Positions 55,717-64,000 of a DNA stretch of 64,000 nucleotides are shown in pieces. Position numbers and translations under genes: made by a program. The stretch comes from Natrialba sp. SSL1 (GTDB lineage: Archaea > Halobacteriota > Halobacteria > Halobacteriales > Natrialbaceae). The notes under the pieces are model-generated. The model saw only the letters and a program-made list of their open reading frames with translations. It was not told the DNA's origin and searched no databases. Positions within the stretch are counted from its first letter, which is position 1. Each line of letters begins with the position of its first letter. The stretch lies in assembly GCF_001861355.1 (NCBI RefSeq), contig NZ_MASN01000052.1, positions 228,115 through 292,114 of the forward strand, written 5' to 3'.

Positions 55717-55965
55717 ACGTGTGGGTATTACGAGACGGTATTACAAAAATGTTCCATCAGGGATTAATAAGGTTGGTGTGGGCCAGTGCTCGGCGAATTC
55801 GTTCTCGTCGCCTGGGGAACGCGGCGGCACTCACCTCGACGGTGTTCATAGTAGCACGCTACTCGGGAAGCGATGGCTGAGTACAATCCGAACGAAACAC
55901 GCACCGAGCAACCACATTCTTCCACTCCGGCGGTAGATATAAGTCATCACCAGTCAACAATTAGA

Positions 55966-56030
55966 ACGGAAGCCACAACGTGGGTACGAAAGTGCCCCGG
56001 GTGTTGCAGCACCCGAGACGTGGCTTCCAA
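55966..56030 (+). ncRNA. Candidate small structured RNA
   Basis: GGAAGCCAC (55968-55976) pairs with GTGGCTTCC (56020-56028), enclosing CGGGTG/CACCCG (55998-56015). A TATA-like GATATAAG at 55936-55943 is ~28 nt before the first stem, so transcription could begin there. The long-hairpin-with-internal-loop shape recalls H/ACA guide RNAs or an insertion-sequence end; no ACA box could be fixed. The rest of 55717-56151 has no gene. Confidence 0.35.
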
Positions 56031-56151
56031 AACGCGACTTGCGTTGAAGCCATGATTACATACATCCGACCGGGATATAAACGTCCCGCACGATACCCAC
56101 CGAACAGCACCCAACTACCCGCAGGACTGCGATTTTTCCTCGGTGGTCGCT

Positions 56152-56499
56152 ATGAGTGACGACATCGATACCGACTCGGGTTCGGACTCCAACGCTGACG
56201 CTGGCAGCGAGAGCAACACTACTCGAGACCTCAAAGCTGCCCTCGGATTCGATGCCGACTACACTCCTGATCCCGACACAACATCGCTTCCCAACTGTCC
56301 CCGCTGTGACCACCCCGTCGCACGAACCAGCATCATCGGCCCCACAGACGCTATCGCCGGCCCCTGCGGCTGTCGTGTCGCCCCAAGATTCGCTCGGCGG
56401 GCGCGCAACCGCCGACGCAACGGGCGGGACGATTCGCCGTCCGCGACTGGTCACGATACCGACTGCACCAACACCCGAAACAACTCACACACCCAGTAA
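56152..56499 (+). CDS. Small zinc-ribbon-like haloarchaeal protein
   Basis: A 115-residue protein with an acidic Ser/Asp N-terminus, then CPRCDHPVARTSIIGPTDAI and GPCGC (~45-70): CxxC and CxC that could bind one zinc. A basic Arg-rich stretch (FARRARNRRRNGR) and a polar tail follow. The CPxC...GPTDxIAGPCGC pattern is familiar from haloarchaeal proteins of unknown function. Nucleic-acid binding is possible but unproven. Confidence 0.6.
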   Translation: MSDDIDTDSGSDSNADAGSESNTTRDLKAALGFDADYTPDPDTTSLPNCPRCDHPVARTSIIGPTDAIAGPCGCRVAPRFARRARNRRRNGRDDSPSATGHDTDCTNTRNNSHTQ

Positions 56500-57221
56500 C
56501 CACACCACCGCCACTCGAGTACCCTCCCGCTCCCGTCGACCTCCCAGTGACGGCCGCAGGGCAGCGGGTGGCTCGGTTCGGCCCCACTCGAGTAGAACCA
56601 GAGATCCGTACACCCGTAGATCCACCAGAATCCGAGCCGACTCGATCCGTCTGTCTCACCTGGACTCGAGTTGCGGCGGAACACTGGGTGGGTGTGGGAG
56701 TGAGTGCTGGGCTGGTGTGGTAGCGATGTGGTGTTGGTGTGCTGGTGTTGGCAACGGGGGTGGCGTTACCCTGGGGGTGGCGTTCTTCGCCTCGTTGCCA
56801 TCGGTCGGCTCCCACTGACAGCTCGAACCCACCGTGGTGACTCGCTGTCAATCGCGGTGTTACCACCATCGAAACCATCGAGCCACCGAAGCCACTCGAC
56901 CACCGACTGTAGTTGCCGATCGACGTCTCTCAGTCTCGCCAGCACTCCACGCGCTACCTGCCACCCCGCGCACTCACACTTCCCCCACATCACCCACAGC
57001 CCACCCAGGCCGAACTCGCAACTCGAGGAGTTGTTCTCGAGTAGCAAAATGATATGCATTATTTGGGAGAAGAAGAGTTCACGACAGAACAGACTACTTA
57101 AGAGATTGACCGGACTTACAAGACGATCTTAGACTTCGTGGAGCAATCTACAAATGAACGCAACGTCTTTTATTTTGAGTCAGCAGTATCTTGTCATGCG
57201 CACCAGAACAGAATGGTATCT
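56500..57221. other. Non-coding, low-complexity interval
   Basis: About 720 bp in which the open frames are biased (Ser/Thr/Arg or Trp/Gly/Val runs) and look like composition artefacts. Several ACTCGAGT palindromes and a G/T-rich run (~56700-56775) are present. TTTTATTTT near 57168 may be the promoter of the following broken TetR gene. No gene is called. Confidence 0.5.
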
Positions 57222-57823
57222 ATGAGTGACAATCCGTTCGAAAACCCATCAGGAACACGTGAAGAGATTCTCGCAGCAACTGCAGAATCACTTCGAAAAC
57301 ACGGATATGCAGACCTCACAATAAATAAAATCGGCAATGAGTTTGAAAAAACCAGTCTCTCATTTACCACCACTACGATGGGAAAGATGATCTCATCCTC
57401 GATACACTGCAACAGTTCCTCAAACAGTCTCACCCCAAGTCGTTTACTGAGGATGCAAACAATCCGCAAGAGCAACTTGCTGACCTCATTGAGATATTCT
57501 TTGGTCAAAGTCTCAGCGAAAGGAGACAAAAATTGTTAGCTACGGTGTTTGAACTTCGAACTCGAGCGATCCATAGTGAGGACTATCGAGAGCACTTCTC
57601 ACAGAGTGATTCCATGTTCGAAGAATATATCGCCAGTCTCATTCAGGAAGGTATGAATGACGGCGTATTCCAATCGTGTAATCCATCTACTGTGGCTGCA
57701 ATGACAACTCTACTGGCTAATGGTGCACTCGTTCGACGCACCACAAGAGACAATGATGACTGGATTGATGACGTTCGAAAAGAGTTTCAGCGATACCGTG
57801 AGCAGTGTGTGTATGAGAACTGA
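57222..57823 (+). pseudogene. TetR-family regulator disrupted by a frameshift
   Basis: The first ~45 codons encode a TetR HTH (TREEILAATAESLRKHGYAD, LTINKIGNEFEKTSL). The frame is then lost at CTCTCATT (57357-57364). Dropping one CT pair restores IYHHYDGKDDLILDTLQQF and a continuous ~200-residue regulator through FELRTRAIHSEDYREHFSQS to EFQRYREQCVYEN. A single dinucleotide duplication thus seems to have inactivated an otherwise well-kept gene. No obvious target gene is adjacent. Confidence 0.8.
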
Positions 57824-57909
57824 CGTCACTTTTTCTGTGACGTTCTCTTGCCCAGATACAATTCGGAACTATGTGAATTTGTTGCCATGCTCTGTCCTCG
57901 GTTTATGTC

Positions 57910-58330
57910 ATGAAGTATATGATGGCTACACTAACAGGAACGTGGAACGATGTAGCAGAGGATCTCGAAGAGAACGAGGAGATTACTAACGACACAACGG
58001 TCGTCAGTGACAAAGAATCCTCATGGACGCCTTCGATACTAGCTACCGATCTCATCAGGTCGATCTCGTTCACGTCGGCCAAACGATTAGAGACAACCTG
58101 TGGGAGGGAGGTGAGTTCCCCATCGAAATACGGAAAACAATCGCCTCAGGTGGAACAAACGATTTGTTCTACCTGAAGAAACCAGTTGTGCTCCACGCAC
58201 CGAAGAATGAGCGTTTGGCGACTCGCTTGCGGGTCGACCAAACGCTCGAGAACCTCACAAACAGGTGTGGCGGTTAGAACAAGAGGACTCTCCAAAAGCA
58301 GCAGCGTACCTCCGGGAATGGCGTCAGTGA
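57910..58330 (+). pseudogene. ISH-type transposase C-terminal remnant
   Basis: Three frame segments joined in order resemble the end of a haloarchaeal ISH transposase: WNDVAEDLEENEEITNDTTV (57945-58010), then AFDTSYRSHQVDLVHVGQTI with LWEGGEFPIEIRKTIASGGT (58026-58150), then VWRLEQEDSPKAAAYLREW (~58267-58325). Frame changes near 58020 and 58265 show decay. The family call is from memory of the SYRxHQxDxxHVG and KAAAYLREW patterns; ends were not found. Confidence 0.6.
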
Positions 58331-58337
58331 ATGGGTG

Positions 58338-60812
58338 TTACAGTCCGGGTACCACGTCCCTGAACCCGCGTTCAGCCTTGTCGTAGCGCGACCACAGGAA
58401 TAGCGCCGAGGGCAACACCACGACCGAGGCGACAAACGAGTAGAACACACTCATCGCCACCAGAATCCCGAAGTCACCCAGTACTGGCGTGATCGCAAGC
58501 GCGAGTGCCCCGGTCCCGAGCGAGGTCGTCACCATGCTGCCCGCCAGCGCGCCGCCGGTTCCCGACAGCGTCGTTGTCATCGCCTCGAGCGGGTCGCCGT
58601 GCTTGCCGTACTCGTCGATAAACCGTGCGGTCGTGTGCACGGTGTAGGCGATCCCGAGGCCGATCGAGATGGCCAAAATCGTCGCTGTCATCGCATTGAG
58701 CGGCATCTCGAGCAGGCGCATCGTCCCGATCAGGAAGGCGACGGCGATCGCGATCGGGAACAGGTTGACCATGCCCAGCAGCGGCCGCCGTTCGACGATT
58801 CCGTAGATGACGACGAGGAAGATCGCTGACAGTGCGAGCGCGAGCACCAGCCCGTCGATCGCCGACGCGAAGATCATCTCGGTGATCGCGTCGAAGATGA
58901 CGATCATCCCGGTCGCGGTCGCCGAGTGATGGAAGTTCTCGGCGAACGCCGCGCCGTCCTCGGCCGCCTCTTCCTGGCTGGCCTCCGCGTCGATGACGTA
59001 CTCGATCTGGGCGGCCCCGCGGTCGTCCGTCAGATACTGCTCGGCGTTGTTATCGGACGCGGCGAACAGTTCGTCGTAGATCCGATCGAGGTTCCGGTCC
59101 GGGATCCCGTTGCCGCTCCGATCGTTTCGGTCGACGAGCGCGGCGAACTCCTCGTCCTGTTCGGCGTACGAGTGGATCGCCGTGATGATGCTTTGCTCGT
59201 CGGTCCCGCCACCTGGCCCGACGGCCAGGCTGTCTGGCGGATCGTCGCCCGCTCGATCCAGCGCCTCGAGCGCGTGGTCCTCTTCGAACGGTCCTTCGAC
59301 GTATATCGTTATCGTGCTGTCCTGGTCGGCGTCGAACCGCTCCTCGAGCGTGTTGATCGTCTGTGTGGTGGTGTACTCACCGGGGGCGAACGGTTCGGGG
59401 ACGTGTTCGACGTACCACGCCTCCTCTTCGGGCGGGAGGAAGTCCTCGTCGTCGAAGGTGGTGTCGACACCCATGCCGTAGACGCCCATCCCGCCGCCAA
59501 GGACGAGGATGACGACTACGAAGATCGCTGGCGCATGCTGGCTCACGATCGCCGGATAGGTCAAGAGACGCCCGAGAGAGGAGTCCTCAGAGGCAATCGG
59601 CGAGGAGTTAAACTCCGGCACGCCGTATTGCTCTCGGAAGTCGTCGACGATCAGCTTCAGCGAGGGCAGGAAGATCCCGAAGATGAGGAAGGTGAACACC
59701 ATCCCGATCCCGGCCGCGATCCCCATGTTCTGGATTGGCTCGAGGTCCGAGACGACGTTCGCGCCGAAGCCGAAGACCGACGTCACCGTCACAATGACGA
59801 ACGCGATCATCAACTGGCCGTTCGCGGCTCGCATCGCCGCGAGCGGCTCGTACCCCTGAGCGGTCTCTTCCCGATAGCGGTTGATGATGTGGATCCCGAA
59901 GTCGATCCCGACCGCCAGCAACAGGACGGGGACGGCGATCATCTGCTGATCGAACGGGATGCCCACGAATCCGAGGAAGCCGAAGGTCCAGATGATCGTC
60001 AACACGAGCGAGAGCAACCCGAGGCCGAGATCGATCGGATCCCGGTAGGCCGCGATGAGGAACCCGAGCATGAGCACGATGACGACCGGCATCACGATTG
60101 CCAGCGAGTCGCCGATAACGTGCTCGAACTCGTCGAACATGATCCCGGGGCCGAACGCGACGATGTCGTTGTTCTCTTCCTCGGCGATCGACTGGACCGC
60201 AAGCTGCAGGTCGGCGAGGTCTTCGTCGTCGAACTCGGGCGGTACGTCGTGGTAGACGACAGTGATCGACGCCGACGCCGACGGTTCCTCCGGGTTGAAG
60301 TCCTCGCCGATAATACCTGCGAACCCAGGCTCGTCACCGAGTGCCCGGATCGTTTCCCGGAGTTCGTACTGTGATGCTCCCTCAACGACCCGTCGCTGTT
60401 CGGCTGCCGTCGTCGCTTCTTCGTCGAGCGTCTGGGCGACGATCGGTGCCGGCCCACTTGCACCCGACATCCGTAACTCGGAGCGCTCCTCAACCTGCTC
60501 GAGCACCCGCAAACTGGCGACTAGCTCCTCCTGGGCCAAGACATTCGAGCCTGTATGGATGAGCTGGGTCGACTCGTCGTCAACCGTGAACGGATCGTCG
60601 AACTCCTCTTCGATTGCGTCAAGGGCCTGTTGCTCTTCGAGGCCCTCGGTAAACGCGTCCGTCGCCTCCGTCTCGGTCTCGACGAGCATCACCCCACCCG
60701 CGAAGACGGCTGTCAATACCAGAAAGATCGCAACGGTTGTCTTCGGACGGGAGACAATGATCTCGTTGAGGCGATCAACGCCCGCCTCGATTCGGTCGCT
60801 CGGGTCCAGCAT
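58338..60812 (-). CDS. RND/MMPL-family exporter
   Basis: An 824-residue transporter with the two-fold RND layout: TM1 (~27-45), a large external loop (~50-230), TM2-6 (~235-390), TM7 (~425), a second loop (~450-640) and TM8-12 (~650-810). GVDFGIHIINRY (~305) and GLGIAYTVHTTARFIDEYGK (~720) are the TM4/TM10 type motifs of MMPL and SSD-type proteins. It probably exports lipids or hydrophobic compounds using ion gradient. It abuts the upstream surface protein by one base. Confidence 0.88.
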   Translation of the reverse strand: MLDPSDRIEAGVDRLNEIIVSRPKTTVAIFLVLTAVFAGGVMLVETETEATDAFTEGLEEQQALDAIEEEFDDPFTVDDESTQLIHTGSNVLAQEELVASLRVLEQVEERSELRMSGASGPAPIVAQTLDEEATTAAEQRRVVEGASQYELRETIRALGDEPGFAGIIGEDFNPEEPSASASITVVYHDVPPEFDDEDLADLQLAVQSIAEEENNDIVAFGPGIMFDEFEHVIGDSLAIVMPVVIVLMLGFLIAAYRDPIDLGLGLLSLVLTIIWTFGFLGFVGIPFDQQMIAVPVLLLAVGIDFGIHIINRYREETAQGYEPLAAMRAANGQLMIAFVIVTVTSVFGFGANVVSDLEPIQNMGIAAGIGMVFTFLIFGIFLPSLKLIVDDFREQYGVPEFNSSPIASEDSSLGRLLTYPAIVSQHAPAIFVVVILVLGGGMGVYGMGVDTTFDDEDFLPPEEEAWYVEHVPEPFAPGEYTTTQTINTLEERFDADQDSTITIYVEGPFEEDHALEALDRAGDDPPDSLAVGPGGGTDEQSIITAIHSYAEQDEEFAALVDRNDRSGNGIPDRNLDRIYDELFAASDNNAEQYLTDDRGAAQIEYVIDAEASQEEAAEDGAAFAENFHHSATATGMIVIFDAITEMIFASAIDGLVLALALSAIFLVVIYGIVERRPLLGMVNLFPIAIAVAFLIGTMRLLEMPLNAMTATILAISIGLGIAYTVHTTARFIDEYGKHGDPLEAMTTTLSGTGGALAGSMVTTSLGTGALALAITPVLGDFGILVAMSVFYSFVASVVVLPSALFLWSRYDKAERGFRDVVPGL

Positions 60813-62522
60813 CTATCGCCTCTGGAAGACGTACGCGCCGGCTCCGAGCCCGGTGAGCGTGAGCACGCTGATCAGACCGACTGGGAAGCTTCCTCCGCTT
60901 TCGACCACGTCGATCGCGATCCGGGTGGTATCCGAGAGCTGGCTGGTTCCGGACGCGTCATCGTACCGAAAGTCGATCGAAATCGGGTAGGTCTTCTCGG
61001 TCGCGCCGCCGTCGGCGTCGAGGTCGAAGACGAGCGTGACCGTCTCGCCGGGCTCAAGTTCCTCGACGAACGCGTCGTTGTCGTCGCTGTTGAGCGGATC
61101 GTCCGCGAACAGGTTCGCTTCGATGTCGGTTACCGTCTCGTCGAGGTTGTTCGTCACGTCGACCTCGAGGGTACGGTCGTCGCCCGCGGCGATCTCGCGG
61201 TCGGCGACATCGACGATGAATTCGTCACGCTGTTCGTTGACGTGGGTCATCACTTCGATGTCCTCGTACATGCGTTGATCGAAGTCGGCGTTGCGGTACT
61301 GCACCCCGAGGTCGATCACCCGGTCGACGGCCTCGGCTTCGCCGCTGACCGACAGTGGCAGCCGGAACGCCTCGTCCTCGCCCGGCTCGAGCGAGCCGAC
61401 GGCGATGCTTCGCTCGATCGGGATCAGCGTCGGGGACTCTTCGGTGAACGTCACGACCACGTTCTCAGCCTTGCTTGGCCCCTCGTTCGTGACGGTACCG
61501 TAGAGGTAGCCGTCCTCGCCGACGTGGAGGTCGGATTCGATGTTGCCGACGCCGAACTGCTGTTCCGGCTGCGGGATCACCCCCGCCATCGGACTCTCGT
61601 CGATGCGGTCGTGCCCGTCAGGCGTTTTGAAGGTGACCGTCCCGTCGAGCATGTACTGTCGTTCGGAGGTATCGGGCATCACCGAGACATCGTAGATCAC
61701 CGTCGCGGTCTCGTTCGCCTCGAGTTCGTCGATCCGGGCCGAATCCTGCATGGCCGTCGCCTCGTGTTCCATGCTGCCGAACATGAGGCCGCTGCTCATC
61801 GACTCAAGGGCGACGTTGACGTCGGTTGCAGTCTCATTCCCGGTGTTTTTGACGTCGGCCTCGAGGACTCCCGTATCGCCGATCTGGGCGTCGGTTCGGA
61901 CATCAACGATTTCGAACCGTGCGTCGTCGTCGACTTCGACGTCGAAGGAGATGGAGTCAGTTTCCGAGTCCTCCCAGACGTTCGAACTCCCGATACGTTC
62001 CGTGTATGTGTAGGAGACGTCGGCATCGATCGTGTACGTGCCCGCCTCGACGTCGTCGGGGACATCGATGGCGATCGGGGCTTCTCTCGGTTGCGTCTCC
62101 GATACGGGGCCGACCGGGACCGTCCCGCCTCTGACGGTCAGCGGCGTATCGTCGGCGTCGGCCTCGATTTCGACGTTCCGGGCCGTCGTCACGGCCTCGC
62201 GTGCGTCAGCGGGTCCGCGATCGAGTTCACCGTCGTTTATCACCTGAACGTTTACCTCGTTTGTTTCGCCGGGCTGTACGTACGGGTTTGGAACGCGCAG
62301 GTCGAGATCTGGCTCACCCTGAACGACGCTGCCCGCCTCCATCTGGTCTTGGATCATCTGCATTTCCATCTGGAGCTGGGCCAACTCCTGTTCGATCTCT
62401 GCCTGACCGTCACCGTTTTCTTCAGAATCGTCAGCAGTCACCGATCCAGCACCAGCGACAAACATGCCCGATGTGACCAGCAAGATTACCATGATAACGG
62501 TCCCAGCAGATCGAACCGTCAT
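60813..62522 (-). CDS. COG1361-type secreted/surface protein with C-terminal membrane anchor
   Basis: A 569-residue exported protein: signal peptide (IMVILLVTSGMFVAGAGSV), a short coiled coil (EIEQELAQLQMEMQMIQDQM, ~40-60), several Ig-like/CARDB-style repeats of 100-130 residues with the theme DVKNTGNETATDV, GTVTNEGPSKAENVVV and EVDVTNNLDETVTDIEA, and a C-terminal TM helix with a short basic end (GLGAGAYVFQRR). Such proteins are found fused or adjacent to RND pumps in archaea and may form the extracellular partner. Confidence 0.8.
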   Translation of the reverse strand: MTVRSAGTVIMVILLVTSGMFVAGAGSVTADDSEENGDGQAEIEQELAQLQMEMQMIQDQMEAGSVVQGEPDLDLRVPNPYVQPGETNEVNVQVINDGELDRGPADAREAVTTARNVEIEADADDTPLTVRGGTVPVGPVSETQPREAPIAIDVPDDVEAGTYTIDADVSYTYTERIGSSNVWEDSETDSISFDVEVDDDARFEIVDVRTDAQIGDTGVLEADVKNTGNETATDVNVALESMSSGLMFGSMEHEATAMQDSARIDELEANETATVIYDVSVMPDTSERQYMLDGTVTFKTPDGHDRIDESPMAGVIPQPEQQFGVGNIESDLHVGEDGYLYGTVTNEGPSKAENVVVTFTEESPTLIPIERSIAVGSLEPGEDEAFRLPLSVSGEAEAVDRVIDLGVQYRNADFDQRMYEDIEVMTHVNEQRDEFIVDVADREIAAGDDRTLEVDVTNNLDETVTDIEANLFADDPLNSDDNDAFVEELEPGETVTLVFDLDADGGATEKTYPISIDFRYDDASGTSQLSDTTRIAIDVVESGGSFPVGLISVLTLTGLGAGAYVFQRR

Positions 62523-62706
62523 CCAACCACCCCAGCTCGATGCAGTGACCTATTCCCTTGAGTGCCAGCCCTCAATTTCTTGAAATTACAGTCAAATATT
62601 TGATGTGTAATTAGTGATTTCTCAGTCATAATCCCTACCTACCCCTTAGGAATAGAAAAATAAAAAAGGTTCCCATTCGTTCGTTCATAGTAATAGTGTG
62701 ATAGGG

Positions 62707-63012
62707 ATGATAGTGAGATACCACCTCGGGTCCAACAAGCGTGTGGGAACCGGTGTCGCCAAGGCCATTGCACGGGTCAAACTAAGGGAATCGACCGACG
62801 AGCAACCGAGACACTACGCCACCGGTGTCGACGCGTTGAAGCCGCTGTTCCAGCCAGTCCACGGCAGCCGGTCGGTCGCCACCTTCGAGTATCTCGTCTG
62901 CGATGACCGAATTGGCCCCAATCGAACGGGCGTCGTACGCGAGCACAACGACCTCGCCTACCGGTTCGGGCCGGAGAACCGCTCCGGAAGCCGTGACAAA
63001 CTACCAAATTAA
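62707..63012 (+). CDS. HalOD1-like output-domain protein
   Basis: About 101 residues. The start VRYHLGSNKRVGTGVAKAIA and the middle VDALKPLFQPVHGSRSVATF EY follow the haloarchaeal HalOD1 pattern (xTAVVxAVA ... VDxDALxxLF ... VTFxY), a small output domain in regulatory proteins. The C-terminal 30 residues are atypical, so the gene may be partly degenerate. It sits between the exporter pair and the TetR gene, co-directional with the latter. Confidence 0.5.
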   Translation: MIVRYHLGSNKRVGTGVAKAIARVKLRESTDEQPRHYATGVDALKPLFQPVHGSRSVATFEYLVCDDRIGPNRTGVVREHNDLAYRFGPENRSGSRDKLPN

Positions 63013-63047
63013 TACATGAGTGGCTCCGATATCTACCAAACCAACGA

Positions 63048-63653
63048 ATGAACGGGTTCAGCGACGAGGAACGAAAGCGAATCAGAGAGGAGTTGATCGA
63101 ATCAGGCCGTGATCTGTTCGTCCGGTACGGCCTCGAGCGCACACGCATCAAAGACATCACCGACGAGGTCGGGATCGGCACCAGTACGTTCTACCAGTTT
63201 TTCGACTCGAAGGAACTACTCTACGCCGAGGTACTCTACCGGGAACTGACGCGGTTCGAGACCGACATCGAGGAGGAAGTCATGGGGGTTGATGATCCGC
63301 ACGAACAGGTACGGACGGTCCTGCAACGTACCTTCGAGGAAGTCGAATCGAACCCGATCATCCACAATCTCATTATCGAGGACGAAATTCGTGCTCTCCA
63401 GACCCAACTCTCGGACGATGACCGTGAGTACATCTCCGAGAAACTCTCGGTTGGCATGACCGACATATATAACACGTGGGTGAATCACGAGTCGTTCAAA
63501 TACGACGATCCGGAGGTGGTCAACGAACTGTTCCGATCGCTGGTCTTCATGACTCATCGAAAGGATCTCGCCCGTCCGGACGGTGAGACCTCATACGATC
63601 AGATCCGCGATACGCTGATCGATGTCGTCGTCGACGGCCTCTTCGATGACTGA
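63048..63653 (+). CDS. TetR/AcrR-family transcriptional regulator
   Basis: A 201-residue protein. The N-terminal TetR HTH includes LFVRYGLERTRIKDITDEVG and IGTSTFYQFFDSKELLYAEV (residues ~20-60), then an all-helical ligand-binding domain. Intact, unlike the TetR at 57.2 kb. Divergent from the surface-protein/exporter operon, it is the likely repressor of that pump; the inducer is unknown. AAATTAATAC (~63006-63015) is a possible TATA element. Confidence 0.88.
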   Translation: MNGFSDEERKRIREELIESGRDLFVRYGLERTRIKDITDEVGIGTSTFYQFFDSKELLYAEVLYRELTRFETDIEEEVMGVDDPHEQVRTVLQRTFEEVESNPIIHNLIIEDEIRALQTQLSDDDREYISEKLSVGMTDIYNTWVNHESFKYDDPEVVNELFRSLVFMTHRKDLARPDGETSYDQIRDTLIDVVVDGLFDD

Positions 63654-63929
63654 TCGTTCGATACTGCTGATCAGGTGCGGCTCGAGTTGCGGGTGTGGGC
63701 AGTAACGCACGACAGAGCTTACGCAATTCACTACCGCCCTGTTCGATCCTCGGTTCCGACCGAGCGTCGGAACACTCGTCACTCACGGGAAGGTCGGGGA
63801 GTCTCTCGCTGAATCAAGATAGGACGTGAGAGAAGTCTTGGTCCTATCCCAAAGTCGTCTAGAGTCGCAACTGGTACCCTTTCACGAGAGTCTGACTGTT
63901 ATAATAGGTTGTCCCGACGCTGTCAGTGA
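63654..63929. other. Intergenic region
   Basis: No gene is recognised. TTATAATA at 63899-63906 is a strong TATA-like box directed to the right, 28 nt before an ATG at 63930. Confidence 0.5.
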
Positions 63930-64000
63930 ATGCACTACAACCGAACGCTACAGCTGTCGCTGGTTGGTGTAGCGGTCGAAAGAAAATCAAGGTGCGGCAA
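63930..64000 (+). CDS. Possible gene start cut by the window edge
   Basis: An ATG placed 28 nt after a TATA-like box opens a frame (MHYNRTLQLSLVGVAVERKS) that stays open to the edge. Too short to identify. The promoter spacing is the only support. Confidence 0.3.
   Translation, partial: MHYNRTLQLSLVGVAVERKSRCG

Noticed and set aside
58926..62561. Two long plus-strand frames (482 and 668 codons) opposite the exporter and surface protein
   Set aside because: Asp/Arg/Val-rich reverse readings of a clear RND transporter and an Ig-repeat protein; no start signals.

Overview
The window comes from a haloarchaeon, most likely of the Natrialbales group. GC is high and the proteins are strongly acidic. 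Many genes have a TATA-like box centred 26-30 nt upstream of the start codon (leaderless transcripts). Several small protein families found only in haloarchaea are present, as is a complete archaeal N-glycosylation (agl) gene set. The palindrome ACTCGAGT recurs throughout, in and between genes. The genus assignment is inference.

Layout. 0-2.3 kb: C-terminus of a chemotaxis transducer with a very long acidic tail, then an SDR protein lacking the usual Tyr/Lys catalytic pair. 2.4-11.4 kb: glycerol catabolism, with glpK and a putative glycerol permease on the minus strand diverging from glpABC; an Orc1/Cdc6-like protein with a defective P-loop is coupled to glpC. 11.5-14.1 kb: a CHAT-type (caspase-like) protease and a 44-residue membrane peptide. 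14.3-34.9 kb: the agl cluster (aglB, aglG, aglE, aglQ-like, aglR, glmS, glmU-like, aglF, aglM, aglJ). It is interrupted by an AT-rich island (20.4-24.3 kb: sulfatase-like gene, 84-bp MITE, decayed IS5 transposase, ParB-like gene) and by a probable chromosomal replication origin (29.86-30.92 kb) with six inverted origin-recognition-box-like repeats next to orc1/cdc6. 35-41 kb: small conserved haloarchaeal genes, a second MITE copy, a ferritin-like protein and an Lrp-TRASH regulator. 41.5-52.1 kb: branched-chain amino-acid biosynthesis (leuA, ilvBNC, a small protein, leuCD, an HTTM membrane protein, leuB). leuA carries an apparent +1 frameshift at a G6 run. ilvBNC is preceded by a leaderless 27-codon leader ORF ending in Ile-Arg-Ile-Val codons that runs into a GC hairpin, which looks like an attenuator. 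52.2-54.9 kb: dph5, a Rieske protein, trm5 and tRNA-Thr(CGT). 54.9-58.3 kb: a worn integration zone beside the tRNA (duplicated tRNA 3' end, vapBC, a possible structured RNA, frameshifted TetR, transposase remnant). 58.3-64 kb: an RND/MMPL exporter with a COG1361 surface protein, a HalOD1-like protein and a TetR regulator.

How the genes work together. The glp genes phosphorylate glycerol and oxidise glycerol-3-phosphate to DHAP. The agl genes make UDP-glucose and UDP-glucuronate, assemble a glycan on dolichyl phosphate, flip it and transfer it to S-layer protein. glmS/glmU feed amino-sugar nucleotides. The leu/ilv genes cover most of the leucine, valine and isoleucine pathways; ilvD and the aminotransferase are outside the window.

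The best candidates for something undescribed are the ilv leader-peptide/hairpin arrangement, the CHAT protease/mini-membrane-peptide pair, the Walker-A-defective Orc1/Cdc6 paralogue tied to glpC, and the origin repeat whose last copy abuts the orc1 start codon.
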